Shown here piece after piece: positions 33,965-45,119 of a stretch of DNA of 64,000 nucleotides; the first letter of the stretch is position 1; the number at the start of each line of letters is the position of its first letter. Below the pieces are notes generated by a model that saw only the letters and a program-made list of their open reading frames with translations, was not told the DNA's origin and did not search any database. A program made the translations under genes and the position numbers. This DNA is from Piezodorus guildinii (Eukaryota > Arthropoda > Insecta > Hemiptera > Pentatomidae), in NCBI GenBank assembly GCA_023052935.1, contig CM041295.1, positions 167,640,366 to 167,704,365 of the forward strand, in the 5' to 3' direction.

Positions 33965-34640
33965 GTGTGCAAAATAAGAGAAATTATTTCCATCGGGAAA
34001 ATATTTGAATTCTAGTGTTCAACGTTTTAGCTCCCCTGAGTCCTAACGACCAAGTCTAAAAAAGTGATATTTCTATGTTTTTTGTAGGCCTGATCTAAAA
34101 GAAAAAAAAAATGTGTATTGAACTGAAATTTAATAAATACTTAATAAAATCTATACCCAGGATGTTACAGCAACTTTTCATCACAATTGACGGACTGTAT
34201 GTGCCACTTAATACCACGCATTTTATACATTTTTATGATTTTCTCAGCCAAAACGACTTAAAGTAAACTCACTATATTGAATTAAAATTAAATGTGCTTT
34301 AATTTTATATAGGTTTTAGTATGATTGTAAAAGTGCAACAGGGCTTAAATAACGAATTTCCAAAATTTCTTTCCCTAAAACACCTTTGGTTCTGTCGATA
34401 AGAAATTATTAACCATATTAGCTTGAGAAAAAACAATTTGATCACTTAAAGCAGAAGAGAGGAGAAATATATTTAGCAAAGGAGAATAATCATATAGATG
34501 TATAATATACCGTTGCAAAGCTAATTATTTAATAAAAAAAAGTTATCCAACATACAAAGTTGTTGAAGGTAATCCAGAGTGACGAAGGAGCATACAGTTA
34601 TATGAATATTTTGGATTGTTATATTATTCAATCTAAAATA
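33965..34640 (+). repeat. Family E dispersed repeat
   Basis: Aligns with 43060-43720: CTCCCCTGAGTCCTAACGAC, GGATGTTACAGCAACTTTTC and GAATAATCATATAGATGTAT. The microsatellite in the middle of other copies is absent. Confidence 0.6.
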
Positions 34641-34654
34641 AATATTTGCATAGA

Positions 34655-35907
34655 AACCAGAGGGAGTTATCGACCTTCCGTCCCCAGTCCTTCAATTCCT
34701 ACCTCTCCTCTCTGTCATCTAGTGATAATTCCCTGTGGAATTTCACGAAGAAGATTTTAAAATCCCATCAAGTTTCCCATCCTCTCCGGCGTGGTGATGA
34801 CTCCTGGGCTGCGTCTGATGAAGATAAAGCCGAGGAATTCGCCAAACACCTCTCCAAAGTATTCACGCCTCATCCGGAATCACAAAGCAATCATACCACA
34901 ACAGTAAAAGACTTCCTTTTGTCATCAATACCTCTTTCCCTACCTCCTAAAGCTATTAATCCCTCTGAGGTTAAATATCTTCTCTATAAACTGACCCTCC
35001 GTAAATCTCCTGGACACGATCTCCTTACTCCCCAGATCCTCCGTAAACTTCCGCAGAAAGCTATTATATTCCTTACCTATATCTACAATTGCATCCTACG
35101 CACCTCGTATTTTCCTCTCTTATGGAAACATTCCACAATCATTCTCTTCCTAAAACCAGGTAAACCTTCCAGCAACACTTCTTCCTACAGACCTATTAGT
35201 CTACTCCCCATCCTCTCAAAAATCTTTAAAAAACTCCTTCTAAAACGAATCCTGCCTATATTAGAATCTCAAAATCTTCCTTCCCATCAGTTTGGTTTCC
35301 GCGCTCATCATTCCACTGTTCAACAAGGACTCCGAGTTGTAGACCATATTTCCTCAGCCCTCGAATGCAAAGAGTATTCTTCTGGTGCGTTTCTGGAAAT
35401 AGCGCAAGCTTTTGACCGGGTATGGCACACCGGATTACTCTTCAAGCTTAAAACGCATTTACTCCAGCCTCTATACCTCATTATACGATCCTATCTCTCA
35501 AACCGCTTCTTCCGAGTTCGCTGTGGTGTAGTATTTTCTAACTTTTATCCCGTTGAGGCCGGTGTTCGTCAAGGCAGCGTCGTGGGACCCGTCCTCTACA
35601 TCCTTTACACAGCTGATATTCCTAATCATCCTGACACCTTTGTGGCAACATTTGCAGATGACACCGCTATCCTATCATCCAGTTCCGATCCTGAAACAGC
35701 ATCCTTAATCCTGCAAAAACACCTTTGTCTTATCGAGGACTGGTGTAATGCTTGGAGTATAAAGTTAAACGAAGACAAATGCAAACAAGTAAACTAAGTA
35801 AACTTCACTCTTAGACGAAAATCCTGTCCTCTAGTTTACTTTAATTCCATTCCAATTCCTCTTTCAGATACAGTCCGGTATGTTGGCTTACTACTAGAAA
35901 AAATATT
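34655..35907 (+). pseudogene. Second Jockey-family reverse transcriptase, long open frame
   Basis: The open frame 34646-35797 (383 codons) carries YLSSLSSSDNSLWNFTKKIL at the start, then LRKSPGHDLLTPQILRKLP, SYRPISLLPILSKIFKKLL, HQFGFRAHHSTVQQ, FLEIAQAFDRVWHTGLL (motif A), VRQGSVVGPVLYILYTAD (motif B) and TFADDTAIL (motif C), the full RT palm of the Jockey clade. In motif A the expected Asp of FLD is Glu. The endonuclease is missing and a stop after KQVN precedes in-register FTLRRK text, which runs on to about 35907. It is a different subfamily from the 47 kb copy and is diverged but long open. Confidence 0.85.
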
Positions 35908-35908
35908 G

Positions 35909-36345
35909 ACGTGCGGTGTGATTGTGGCTGTGGCGCCCTCACTTAGCTTCCGCTGGCTCTCACCAGTGATGCGGCTGAGAGGGAGGCGCTGGGATCCTTT
36001 GGACTCTGCTTGTCCTTCCGCAAGTGGGGGGACAAGCTCCGTCCTTGGTTCTCGAGCTGATTGTAAATATTGTACATAGGTATGAATGTGACATGTTTTG
36101 TTTATTTATTTATTAACTTCATTTATTTGTATTCTTTTTGTCTACAAATTTTGTTATTGTATACGTTTATTTATTATGATTTTATTTTATGTGATATGAC
36201 TTTCCTTTTGTTTATATTGTAAATATTGTATGAATGAGATCCTGTAGCACTATTATTATTGTCTATTATAACAAAGTGTAATATATACGAATAAAAAAAT
36301 TGGTTGAAATAAAAAAAACTAATACATTAATGAGAGATTTTTACG
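35909..36345 (+). other. Possible retroelement 3' UTR
   Basis: A GC-rich block (35910-36060, with CTGCTTGTCCTTCCGCAAGT) gives way to T-rich sequence with AATAAA near 36290 and an A-run, as in LINE 3' UTRs. The tail weakly resembles 52380-52490. The frame of the preceding RT does not continue usefully. Confidence 0.35.
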
Positions 36346-36350
36346 TTTTA

Positions 36351-36852
36351 TGTTAAGGGAACACGGTCCTTAACACTTCATGCTGCCATCTAGCAGACAC
36401 TGTCCTCATTAGTGTCATAACAACGCCATCTAGGGGCATCTAGAGGAAGGGACCCTCTACCAAAATTGGCAAGTATTGGCAAGACCCCCATGCAAGTTAG
36501 CAATTGAGACAGAGACTTGTAATGAAGTGAGCACATGTGCCCAACAGTGTAAGACATTTTTCATTACATCATTACATTAAGAATTACCTCATCATGGAGG
36601 AGTAACCCATAGGAGGTGGCCTACCCATGGGCTCTCCGAGAAGGGAGAGGACGAAGAGGAAGAAGAAACAAAGAAAATACAGATACGTACAATAGGTTAA
36701 GATACTAACCCCTCCATACCATATGTGTAGCAATAGTAACCAAAATATATCATTCATTAATACAGTCCACGATTCATTGAAAAACCCAGCCCATCAATTA
36801 ATTTATTATTATCAAAAGTCCCCTGGAACGCCCAGGCCTTAGATGATAAACA
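36351..36852 (+). mobile_element. BEL/Pao long terminal repeat, left copy
   Basis: A 502-bp block starting TGTTAAGGGAACACGG and ending AGATGATAAACA, repeated at 44477-44975. The match begins with TG and ends with CA at both copies, the usual LTR termini. About seven substitutions and a few small indels separate the two. The assignment to BEL/Pao comes from the gag-protease that follows. Confidence 0.85.
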
Positions 36853-36945
36853 AGTGGTCCTCCGGGCCGGATATTAAACAAATGGTCCTTGTGGGCCTAG
36901 ATAATAAACAATTAGTCCTATGGGCCTAGATAATGTTAATTTATA
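36853..36945 (+). repeat. Triplicated ~30-bp unit just inside the left LTR
   Basis: Three degenerate units of the form AAACAA.TGGTCCT..GGGCC.(A)GAT follow the LTR directly. The first begins two bases after the LTR end with TGGTCCTCCGGGCC, where a tRNA primer-binding site (normally starting TGG) should be. Confidence 0.6.
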
Positions 36946-36949
36946 AACA

Positions 36950-38490
36950 GGCCCAAAATAAATTTAAAGTAATGAACCTATCATTATTTTCATTAATATC
37001 AGGTCCACAGTGTCAATATAAATTTAAAACAAATCCATTGTTTTATCAAATGTTTATAAGTTCAATTATTTAAATTTGTATAATTTTCCTTAAATATTGA
37101 CTTAATTTCATATTTTAAAATCAATAGATTCATTAAACTTGTTCTTTGTTAATTATAATCTTTACCGGCATAAACTATTTCATTTTCTTTATTAAACCTG
37201 TTCAATGCATGCATGAATTATCTTATTCAGAATATTATTTAATTAGTTGTTAATCATAGTTTTATTTGTACTAAATTTATGCACTAACCTATTCAGTTAT
37301 TTATAAATATTTTATTTATGCAAATTTCAGTTAATCACTGTTAAACATTATTCTACAAATAATTCAATTGTTTACTGGCTTAACGTTAACTATTACTACT
37401 CATTCATAATTACAAGACTTATTCCTCAAATAACTTGCTTTGATACAAACCATTATTTTCTCGTTTTTATTCAAAACTGAAATTATGCACTCACCTATTC
37501 AGTCATTATAAATTTATCAGTTGTAATATTCTCAGTTAATAATTTTTAAACATTATTCTTCAAATAATTCAATTATCTTGATTAACATCAAATACTAACA
37601 TAATAAAGTTTTGTTCAATCATAACTAGCAAAATTAATTTCAGTAGCAACTTGATTGAATATGAATTATTATTTTATCTGTATTGAATACTCAAATAATA
37701 CACTCACCTACTTAGTTATTATAAATATTTAATTATATTTCTATTTCTATTTAATGGGCTTGACCATTTGTCTTCAAACAGTTTAATTACTTTCTTCAAT
37801 GTTAACTATGATTGTTTAATCATTAATGGCAATATTTATTAAAATAATAGCTTAATAACACACAAACCATTATATTTCCTAGCAATGAGTATTCAATTCA
37901 ACTACTATCTTGTTAAAATTTCTAAACATATTTTGTAAACTTAAATATAATTGTAAAGGAAATGGCTTTCACATATTTCAAACTAACAGGGCAATCAATT
38001 CATTTCTAAGCTCACATTTATCAGGTTGCAACATTAAATCATTTAAATGTTCACAAACATTAATCAATTCACAATTCCATCTTAGAGTCACGTTGGAAGC
38101 AGCCCAAGATGAACGTCAGGTTATGTTCTCATCTTGCCATAGAGGTATGACTAGGTAACTTCTAATCACACCATACATCAGTATGGACCCTAGTTCTGAC
38201 GTCTTAGCTCCACCTTCATTCATTTTAAGTCTCTTACTGCCTTCATCATTAATAGTGATTTAAATATTTATTTATTTATTACTTGATAACTATTCTCTTT
38301 ATCATTTAGATTTATACTATCATGTAAATGCCTATTTTCCTTTCAGTTAGATTATCATCGATGTTTCTTCAGCCGTTTTCCTTTTCTTCTCTTCTTATCG
38401 CGTTCTTGGGTCGGTATGGTCCTGCATCTTATCGATTATTCATTTATATATTAATTAATATAAATTATTAATTATTTTAAAAATCATTTT
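36950..38490 (+). other. AT-rich leader between LTR and gag
   Basis: About 1.5 kb of AT-rich sequence with loosely repeated phrases (CACTCACCTATTCAGT near 37490 and 37280 and similar), no gene. Its position suggests an element leader or an inserted segment. Confidence 0.4.
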
Positions 38491-38497
38491 TTATAAA

Positions 38498-40783
38498 ATG
38501 ACGGATTCAAATCCGGACCTTTTGGTCCAACTGACCACGTTGGAACGTAAACTCCGTTCCCTAAAACGAAACATCATAGGGACGGCAGCGGCAGGAGAAG
38601 CCACGATCAAAGAGCCTGAGAAGATCTTTCTCTTCGAAGCCCAATTAGAAGTTGCCCTCGGAGAATGGGACAAATTTCAAAAAAATCTGGGACGAGCTGG
38701 AAGCCCTAAACATACTGGCTAATCAAGAATTCCCGTCACGTGGCTGGCAGGAAGCTTATGACAGCGTGAGGTTCGAAATCAGCAAAGCAAATTCGCTTCG
38801 AAAAAGCATTGAGCGCACCTCCTCTCCCTCAAACATAGAATCTCAGTCTCATATCGGTGACAGATCATCACTTAATATCAGTCAAGCCGCACCCGCCAGG
38901 TCAAGTCTGCCTCCTATAACATTGCCGAATTTCTCGGGGGATTTACTGAAGTGGAGTCACTTTAAAGATACCTTCGTATCGATGGTGCATGACGAAACCA
39001 CTATCAGCAACATGGAAAAGTTCCATTATTTGCTGGGAGCGGTAAATGGCGAAGCGGCAGCGCTTATCTCCGGAATCCCGGTGGAGGAAAAATATTACAA
39101 TCAGGCGTGGGAAAAGCTGATGGAGACATATGAGAATCCTAGGGTGCTTGCATCGCTTCTCATACAAAATATTCTTGATTGCGAGGTTAAGCAGCGATCT
39201 GCAAAGGTATGAGCAGTTCCTAACGGATGTCGCTGATAGCATAAAGGGATTTAAAGCATTAGCGCTCGAAGACTCAGCGGAATTCATTCTCGCCTCGCTT
39301 GCCTTGAGGTCACTTGATGTCAGCACCCGAAGAAACTTCGAGTTGGCACGTTCCTCAAGCAGATCATATCCGACAACGGATGAGGTCGTGGATTTCATCA
39401 GGAAGAGGAAAAACGCCATAATTATGTCCAGGGATGTCATCTCTTCACCCACCAGAACAAGCAAGGAGTCCACAGAAAGAAATCATCAACCGCGGTTTCC
39501 TTCGAGAGGCAGTCCAAAATACTAATAAAGCTGTCGCCCAACATTTGCATTCGAATACTCGACATAGAGGACATTCATCGTCAAGTAGTGACGGTTCTGA
39601 ATTCCCCGTCCATGAAACATTTAAAAGGCATTTAACCTGCCAGTTTTGCCAGAACAATCATCTTTTACCGCACTGTTCCCGGTTCAGCAACACCCCACAT
39701 CAAGAAAGGTTATCATTCATTAAAAACATCAAGTGCTGCAAAAATTACCTACGCACTGGCCACACCGCGTCTGGATGCAAATCCAAATGGAGTTGCAGGT
39801 TTTGCAAGGGCAAACATCACAGCCTGATCCACATAGAGGCGTCAAACTCCACTCAGAAGACCGATGCTGAGAACAAGGACGAAAGGGAAACCTTCATCGG
39901 CTTTGGATCAACCACTACGTCCGCCAACACTATTCTTCTTGGCACCGTGAAACTTCACATCATCGGCGGACAAGGAAATCTCATAACCGCGCGAGCCGTT
40001 TTGGAATCCGGTAGCCAACATACCTTCGTTACCAAGTCAATGACGTCCAAATTAGGCTGCCCAATCAATAAGTTCAGCGGTCGCATTACTGGACTTGGTG
40101 GTTTATCCATCACCAGACCCTCTGGTTCAGTGATGTGCACTGTAAAACCGATCTACGGCCGGGAAGAGTTTTCTGCAGAAGCCCTGGTGGTCGAAACAAT
40201 TGCTCCGCCCATGCCTTCCACGCCCATTGCTCATGAAATAGCAACAAAACTATCTCAGTACCCCCTGACAGACCACTACTTCCATTCACCTGGCACCGTG
40301 GACGTGCTAATAGGCATAGACCTATACCCACTAATCATCACGGAGGCTCCATATCACTTAGGTGTTGAAATGTCAAACATCCTTCATCAGCCATCCGTGT
40401 TTGGCCTAGTTGTTTTGGGCAGTGTAAAGGCCCAAACCCCTCATCAAGGTATATCGCTGTTTGCTGCATCGGAACCCATCGTAGAAGCTCAACATGAAGC
40501 AGTTCCGGAATTGAATGAACCTAACCGGAATTTCCATTATAAAAACAGGAAGCACCGCTACTTGTCTCCAACGCAAGCAGGATCTAAGCTGATTGATTCC
40601 GGAAACAATTTATATTCTTTACGTCTTAACAATTCTCTTATCAATAGCAAATATAAGTGGCACGGTTCAACAAGATCAGCAGAAACCTGGGATCAGATTC
40701 AACATCGTTCATGTCGAAAACTTTCAACGGGTCAGAATCAGCACTCTTCTACTCGTACGCTATTGAGGTATCCTTATCAATAG
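38498..40783 (+). pseudogene. BEL/Pao gag-protease, three frameshifts
   Basis: It starts at ATG 38498 (MTDSNPDLLVQLTTLERKL). Shifts near 38700, 39210 and 39500 separate four in-order pieces: the DUF1759-type gag core (LPNFSGDLLKWSHFKDTF), its C-terminal half (LALRSLDVSTRRNFELAR), and the nucleocapsid with CQFCQNNHLLPHC, CKNYLRTGHTASGC (a Cys replaced by Tyr) and CRFCKGKHHSLIH. The aspartic protease follows (RAVLESGSQHTFVTK, catalytic Asp replaced by Glu; later GLGG and DVLIGIDLYP). No RT, RNase H or integrase follows, so most of pol is missing. Confidence 0.85.
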
Positions 40784-40865
40784 GGCCATGCACGCTACCT
40801 TTGTTTAACCAAGAGGTTCAAGGTTCATTTTTTTTTCTTCTTTTCTCAAGTAGATTATTTTCGTT

Positions 40866-40895
40866 GATATTTTTTTTTTTTTTTTTTTTTTTTTT
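40866..40895. repeat. Poly(T) tract
   Basis: About 25-30 T interrupting the sequence just after the BEL gag-protease remnant. Confidence 0.9.
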
Positions 40896-42079
40896 GCACG
40901 CCTTGTTGACACAGCAGTTTGTCACGTTTGTTTTTTTCCTTCTTCGTAAAAACAGGCTTAACTCACCATTTTATTTTTTCTTTCATTTGCGCACACTTAT
41001 ATAACATTGGTTAAATTTAGTCAAAGCTATTTTTTATTTATTTATCTTGTATATATATATATATAAATCTCGTGTCACAATGTTTGTTCGGGATAAACTC
41101 TGAAATTGCTGAACCGACTTTGATCAAACTTCGTAAGTATCTGTTATTTGGTCCAACTTAAATGATAGGATAGTTTTTATTACTATTCTAAATGGTTGAA
41201 AAATACATTTTTCTAAAACGTAAAACAAAATTTGTTTAACTGTGGCAACACTGGTTAAACATGGTAACCTTCCCATATCTTCACATATGTAATTATTAAT
41301 TCAAATATAAGTGTCTGTTGATTGTTTCTATGCGTTCTTATTATAAAAATATACATTCACATCTTAGTTTCCATTTATAATAAAATACATATTATTATAC
41401 GTTTCTGGAAAAATTATAAGTACTCATTCGAAAGACTTGCAATGATTTGTGAGTTGCAAAGGATTTATGATAATATACAACGGTTATGTTTAAAACATAA
41501 AACGATGTTTTTGAATAATTTGGATGTGGCTACTTGGTACTGGTATGTTATTATAACATAGAGTAAATAAAATTGATATCTGACATGAAATAATAATCTT
41601 TTATTTATCATAAACAGAGTAGTCACCTGTATCTCTTTTATATAACCCCATTCAACTTAGTCACTACATCTTTTGTAATTAGTAGCAATCTTAATTTAAA
41701 TTATTTTATTTGTCAAATTGGATTCGCCAAACCGCAAAGATAATGATCTGTAGTTTCTGTTCTATTTTTTTAAATGTGTCTCGATATTAGAAACAAGATA
41801 TTTAAAGTTATATTAGATTAATTAAAGTGATAGGTTAAGTTGTTTTAAATTCACTTTCCTCATCAACCATAATTCTAACTTTAGTCTAATAAGTTGCCAT
41901 TTTATTCTGTTAAATATACAATAGTGATCCAATAAAAGTAGGCATACCAAAAATTACTCAATATATTTTAGCTGAAACGTAATCGTGGTATATAGTCACC
42001 TTTGCAACATAAATGTGATTGATAAACATTGACCCAACGAATCGAAATATTTTCACTCGAAAATAACTTTGATAAATGT

Positions 42080-42147
42080 TTTTTTTTTTAAAACATATTT
42101 ATTGATATTTACAACTGTATTATTATATACAACAAATAAATGTGGTG
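42080..42147 (-). mobile_element. Jockey 3'-end stub, 68 bp, with 11-bp target duplication
   Basis: AACATATTTATTGATATTTA after a T-run is the Jockey 3' UTR end in minus orientation. TTGATAAATGT at 42069-42079 is repeated at 42148-42158. Confidence 0.75.
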
Positions 42148-42368
42148 TTGATAAATGTATTTTTTAAAAATATAATATTTATATTTTTTGAAAATTTATA
42201 CGTCTTATAATAGTGTAGTTGTTGACCGTTTTGACTACATGGTAAAGAAGTTGGTTGAGGGCGCAGCCACCAAGAAAACACACCAGTAACAAAAAAATAA
42301 AATAAGTGCGTTTTATTGGTAGTTTGTTTGTTACCACATCCCCAAACAACTGCTCCATTATATGCATA

Positions 42369-42400
42369 CTAGCTGTATCTCGCGGCTTTGCTCGCGAAGT
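42369..42400 (-). mobile_element. Helitron 3' terminus, inverted
   Basis: On the minus strand: TCGCG, an 8-base loop, CGCGA (perfect 5-bp stem, complement of 42380-42397), then GATACAG and CTAG|T. It shares the loop AGCAAAGC with the plus-strand end at 44331-44338. Confidence 0.65.
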
Positions 42401-42939
42401 CTTCATTTTTATTTTTTTTATTTTTTTTTTTTTTGGTATTCGTTTATGGTTAAGAGTAGCAACGTATACTTGCTACATTGTAATACATGTATTATATTAC
42501 TTCGCTCGTCAATCAGCTACTCTTTCGACTATTTTGTACTATTGTACAACAAAAGGTATTATTTATTGCCAGATTCTGATTTTATTCGGTCAAATTTACA
42601 ATTAACTTCCTCGAAGAAGTAAACATATCGATAATTACTAAATACATTCTAGCTTTCGTTATATTCAGTGGGGTAATACTAAAAAATACATCTGAAATAG
42701 CTATGTGCTACTCAGTGTATGGTAAATAAAATATTATTATTTCATGCCAGATATAAATTTTATTCACTCTCGGTTACAACAACATACCACTACCACTTAA
42801 AAATGATTAAATAACATCATTTTATTTTCTAAACATAACGTACATAAAAGCAATTGTGTAGGTAACAACATAACCTAACGGCGTAATTTCTCCAATTGTG
42901 AGAAAAATTAACTAACTTGAAAAATTAGTCTAACTATGT

Positions 42940-43970
42940 TCTTGAAACGAAACTTTTTTAGTCATCTTGAATTATTTTTACTTTCACTTAGCTATATATG
43001 AAATACATAGTAAGGGAAGGTACTGCGGTCGTGAAAATTTTATAATTCCAGTTTTCAACGGAAATACACGTCTTAGGGTCCCCTGAGTCTAAATAACCAA
43101 GTCCAGCAAAAAGGTTTGTGTGTGTGTGTGTGTGGTAACTCCCGGACGAAAACGATAAGTCCAAGGAAACTGAAATTTCACATTTAAGACAAGTATACGT
43201 CCGAGATGTTACAGAATCTTTTTCATCAAAATCGGCGGACCGGAAGATCTACTTACAGCATTTTTCACCTATTTACGATTTTCTCGAAAACGGCTCTAAC
43301 GATTTTGATTAAACTCCCTATATCGATGTAAAATTTAATGGGCTTTAGTGACATGTAGGTTTCATTCTGATTGAAATAGTACGACAGAGCTTAAATGCCG
43401 ATATTTTTAATTTTCTTCCTCTAAAGTGCCTTTAATTTTGTAGATTTAAATAAAATTGGAACACCATCTTATTAGCATTGATAAATAACGGGTAAATATG
43501 TAAGTTGGGCGAATGTGATAAACAACTAAAGGACAAAAGTGCAAACATATTTTTTTATGCAATTTTTGTGTTTTTGAACACAAGAATAGTAATATAGATG
43601 TATAATATGCCGTCGGATAGCTTAAGATTTTAGAAAAAATATTATCTAATACACAGAATTTTAAAGGTTAATGGAGAGTGATGAAAAACCGATAAAACTA
43701 ACTGATTGTTTTAGATAAAAAATATAATAGTTTATTTAATAAAAGTCATGTTTCTTTTGAAATTCAAAATAATTAATTCTTTAAAAAATCATTTGTATCT
43801 TCAAAAGTATTTAGAAATTGTTAACTTGATTTTAATAACGGAAGTGAAAGTCGTGTGTTGCGCTCACCAGATTTTTAAAAAACTAATAAAAATTGAACAT
43901 GTGTCTATGGGACCCTTCGTAGGAACCTCAATATGCTTAAATATATATTTCTTATAAATTATTTCATATA
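42940..43970 (+). repeat. Family E, most complete copy (~1 kb)
   Basis: Order of landmarks: TTTACTTTCACTTAGCTATA, CTTAGGGTCCCCTGAGTCTA, AACCAAGTCCAGCAAAAAGG, a (GT)n run at about 43122-43133, CCCGGACGAAAACGATAAGT, CGATTTTCTCGAAAACGGCT, AGGTTTCATTCTGATTGAAA, then the tail with TGTTGCGCTCACCAGATTTT. No long frame is shared by the copies, so it looks non-coding. I do not recognise the family. Confidence 0.65.
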
Positions 43971-44476
43971 ATATTTCCTGATACTGGTCATGTCAAGATA
44001 CCATTGTTTGTATGCAGTTAGGAGCTTGATTGTCATTCAAAAAGGTACTTATAGTTTTCAGGAGACGTATATTTTTTTAATTATTCGAAAACCATTTTGT
44101 TTTACGTTTTAGAAAAATATTTTTTTTTTAACCACTTAGAGGAGGAACTTTCCTAAACCCAGCCTTATTGCACATCTAGACATTAAAGCATCGCTCCAGG
44201 AAAAATTTCAGCTTCACAACCATAGTCATATTTGAGGTACTGCGATGACCAGAAAATCGAGCGAAATGGGACTTTCTTTTATAAGAAACACATTTATGGA
44301 AATTTAAATAAAGACCAAATAAAATATTCGCGAGCAAAGCTGCGGGTTACAGCTAGTATTAAGAAAGTTTTTTTTTGTTCTTGTTTTTTTTTTTTTTCAT
44401 GCCAAGTTATTTTTTATTTTGCATAACATGTATTTATAAATTGTCGTTCACCCACGATCAATTTAGGTGGGCCGTT

Positions 44477-44975
44477 TGTTATGGGAACACGGTCCTTAAC
44501 ACTTCACGCTGCCATCTAGCAGACACTGTCCTCATTAGTGTCATAACAACGCCATCTAGGGGCATCTAGAGGAAGGGACCTCTGCCAAAATTGGCAAGTA
44601 TTGGCAAGACCCCCATGCAAGTTAGCAATTGGAGACAGACTTGTAATGAAGTGAGCACATGTGCCCAACAGTGTAAGACATTTTTCATTACATCATTACA
44701 TTAAGAATTACCTCATCATGGAGGAGTAACCCATAGGAGCCGGCCTACCCATGGGCTCTCCGAGAAGGGAGAGGACGAAGAGGAAGAAGAAACAAAGAAA
44801 ATACAGATACGTACAATAGGTTAAGATACTAACCCCTCCATACCATATGTAGCAATAGTAACCAAAATATATCATTCATTAATACAGTCCACGATTCATT
44901 GAAAAACCCAGCCCATCAATTAATTTATTATTATCAAAAGTCTCCTGGAACGCCCCAGGCCTTAGATAATAAACA
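44477..44975 (+). mobile_element. BEL/Pao long terminal repeat, right copy
   Basis: 499 bp from TGTTATGGGAACACGG to AGATAATAAACA, about 98 percent identical to 36351-36852. The flanks TTTTA (before the left LTR) and TTTTC (after this one) differ by one base and could be a 5-bp target duplication, but the interval between contains old insertions, so this may be an independent solo LTR. Confidence 0.85.
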
Positions 44976-45119
44976 TTTTCAGTGAAATTCTCAAGAATGG
45001 ATGTAGTACCTTTTGGAAATCGACGTCTCAATTGTTTCCATCAAAACAATATAATTGTTTTTTTTTCAAATTTAAACTATTAAGAATTTGTTTAAGGGTT
45101 GTAGGTGAAAGTTGTATTA

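Larger units (their letters stand above)
41045..44356 (+). mobile_element. Helitron-like sequence, both ends recognisable (one element or two)
   Basis: The left end A|TCTTGTATATATATAT followed by AAATCTCGTGTCACAATG and CTGAACCGACTTTGATCA is a common insect Helitron 5' form. The right end reads GCGAGCAAAGCTGCGGG then CAGCTAG|T, a short hairpin followed by the CTAG terminus. Between them lie a second, inverted 3' end (42369-42400), a Jockey stub and a family E copy, so the interval is composite. No Rep/helicase gene is present. Confidence 0.45.

Noticed and set aside
35909..36060. GC-rich block as a host exon
   Set aside because: No splice signals or coherent frame; position after the RT suggests retroelement UTR.
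38943..39473. 176-codon minus-strand frame
   Set aside because: Antisense to the BEL gag, which has clear family motifs on the plus strand.
40657..41004. 115-codon plus-strand frame after the BEL protease
   Set aside because: Second half is a translation of poly(T); the first part is an alternative frame of decayed element sequence.
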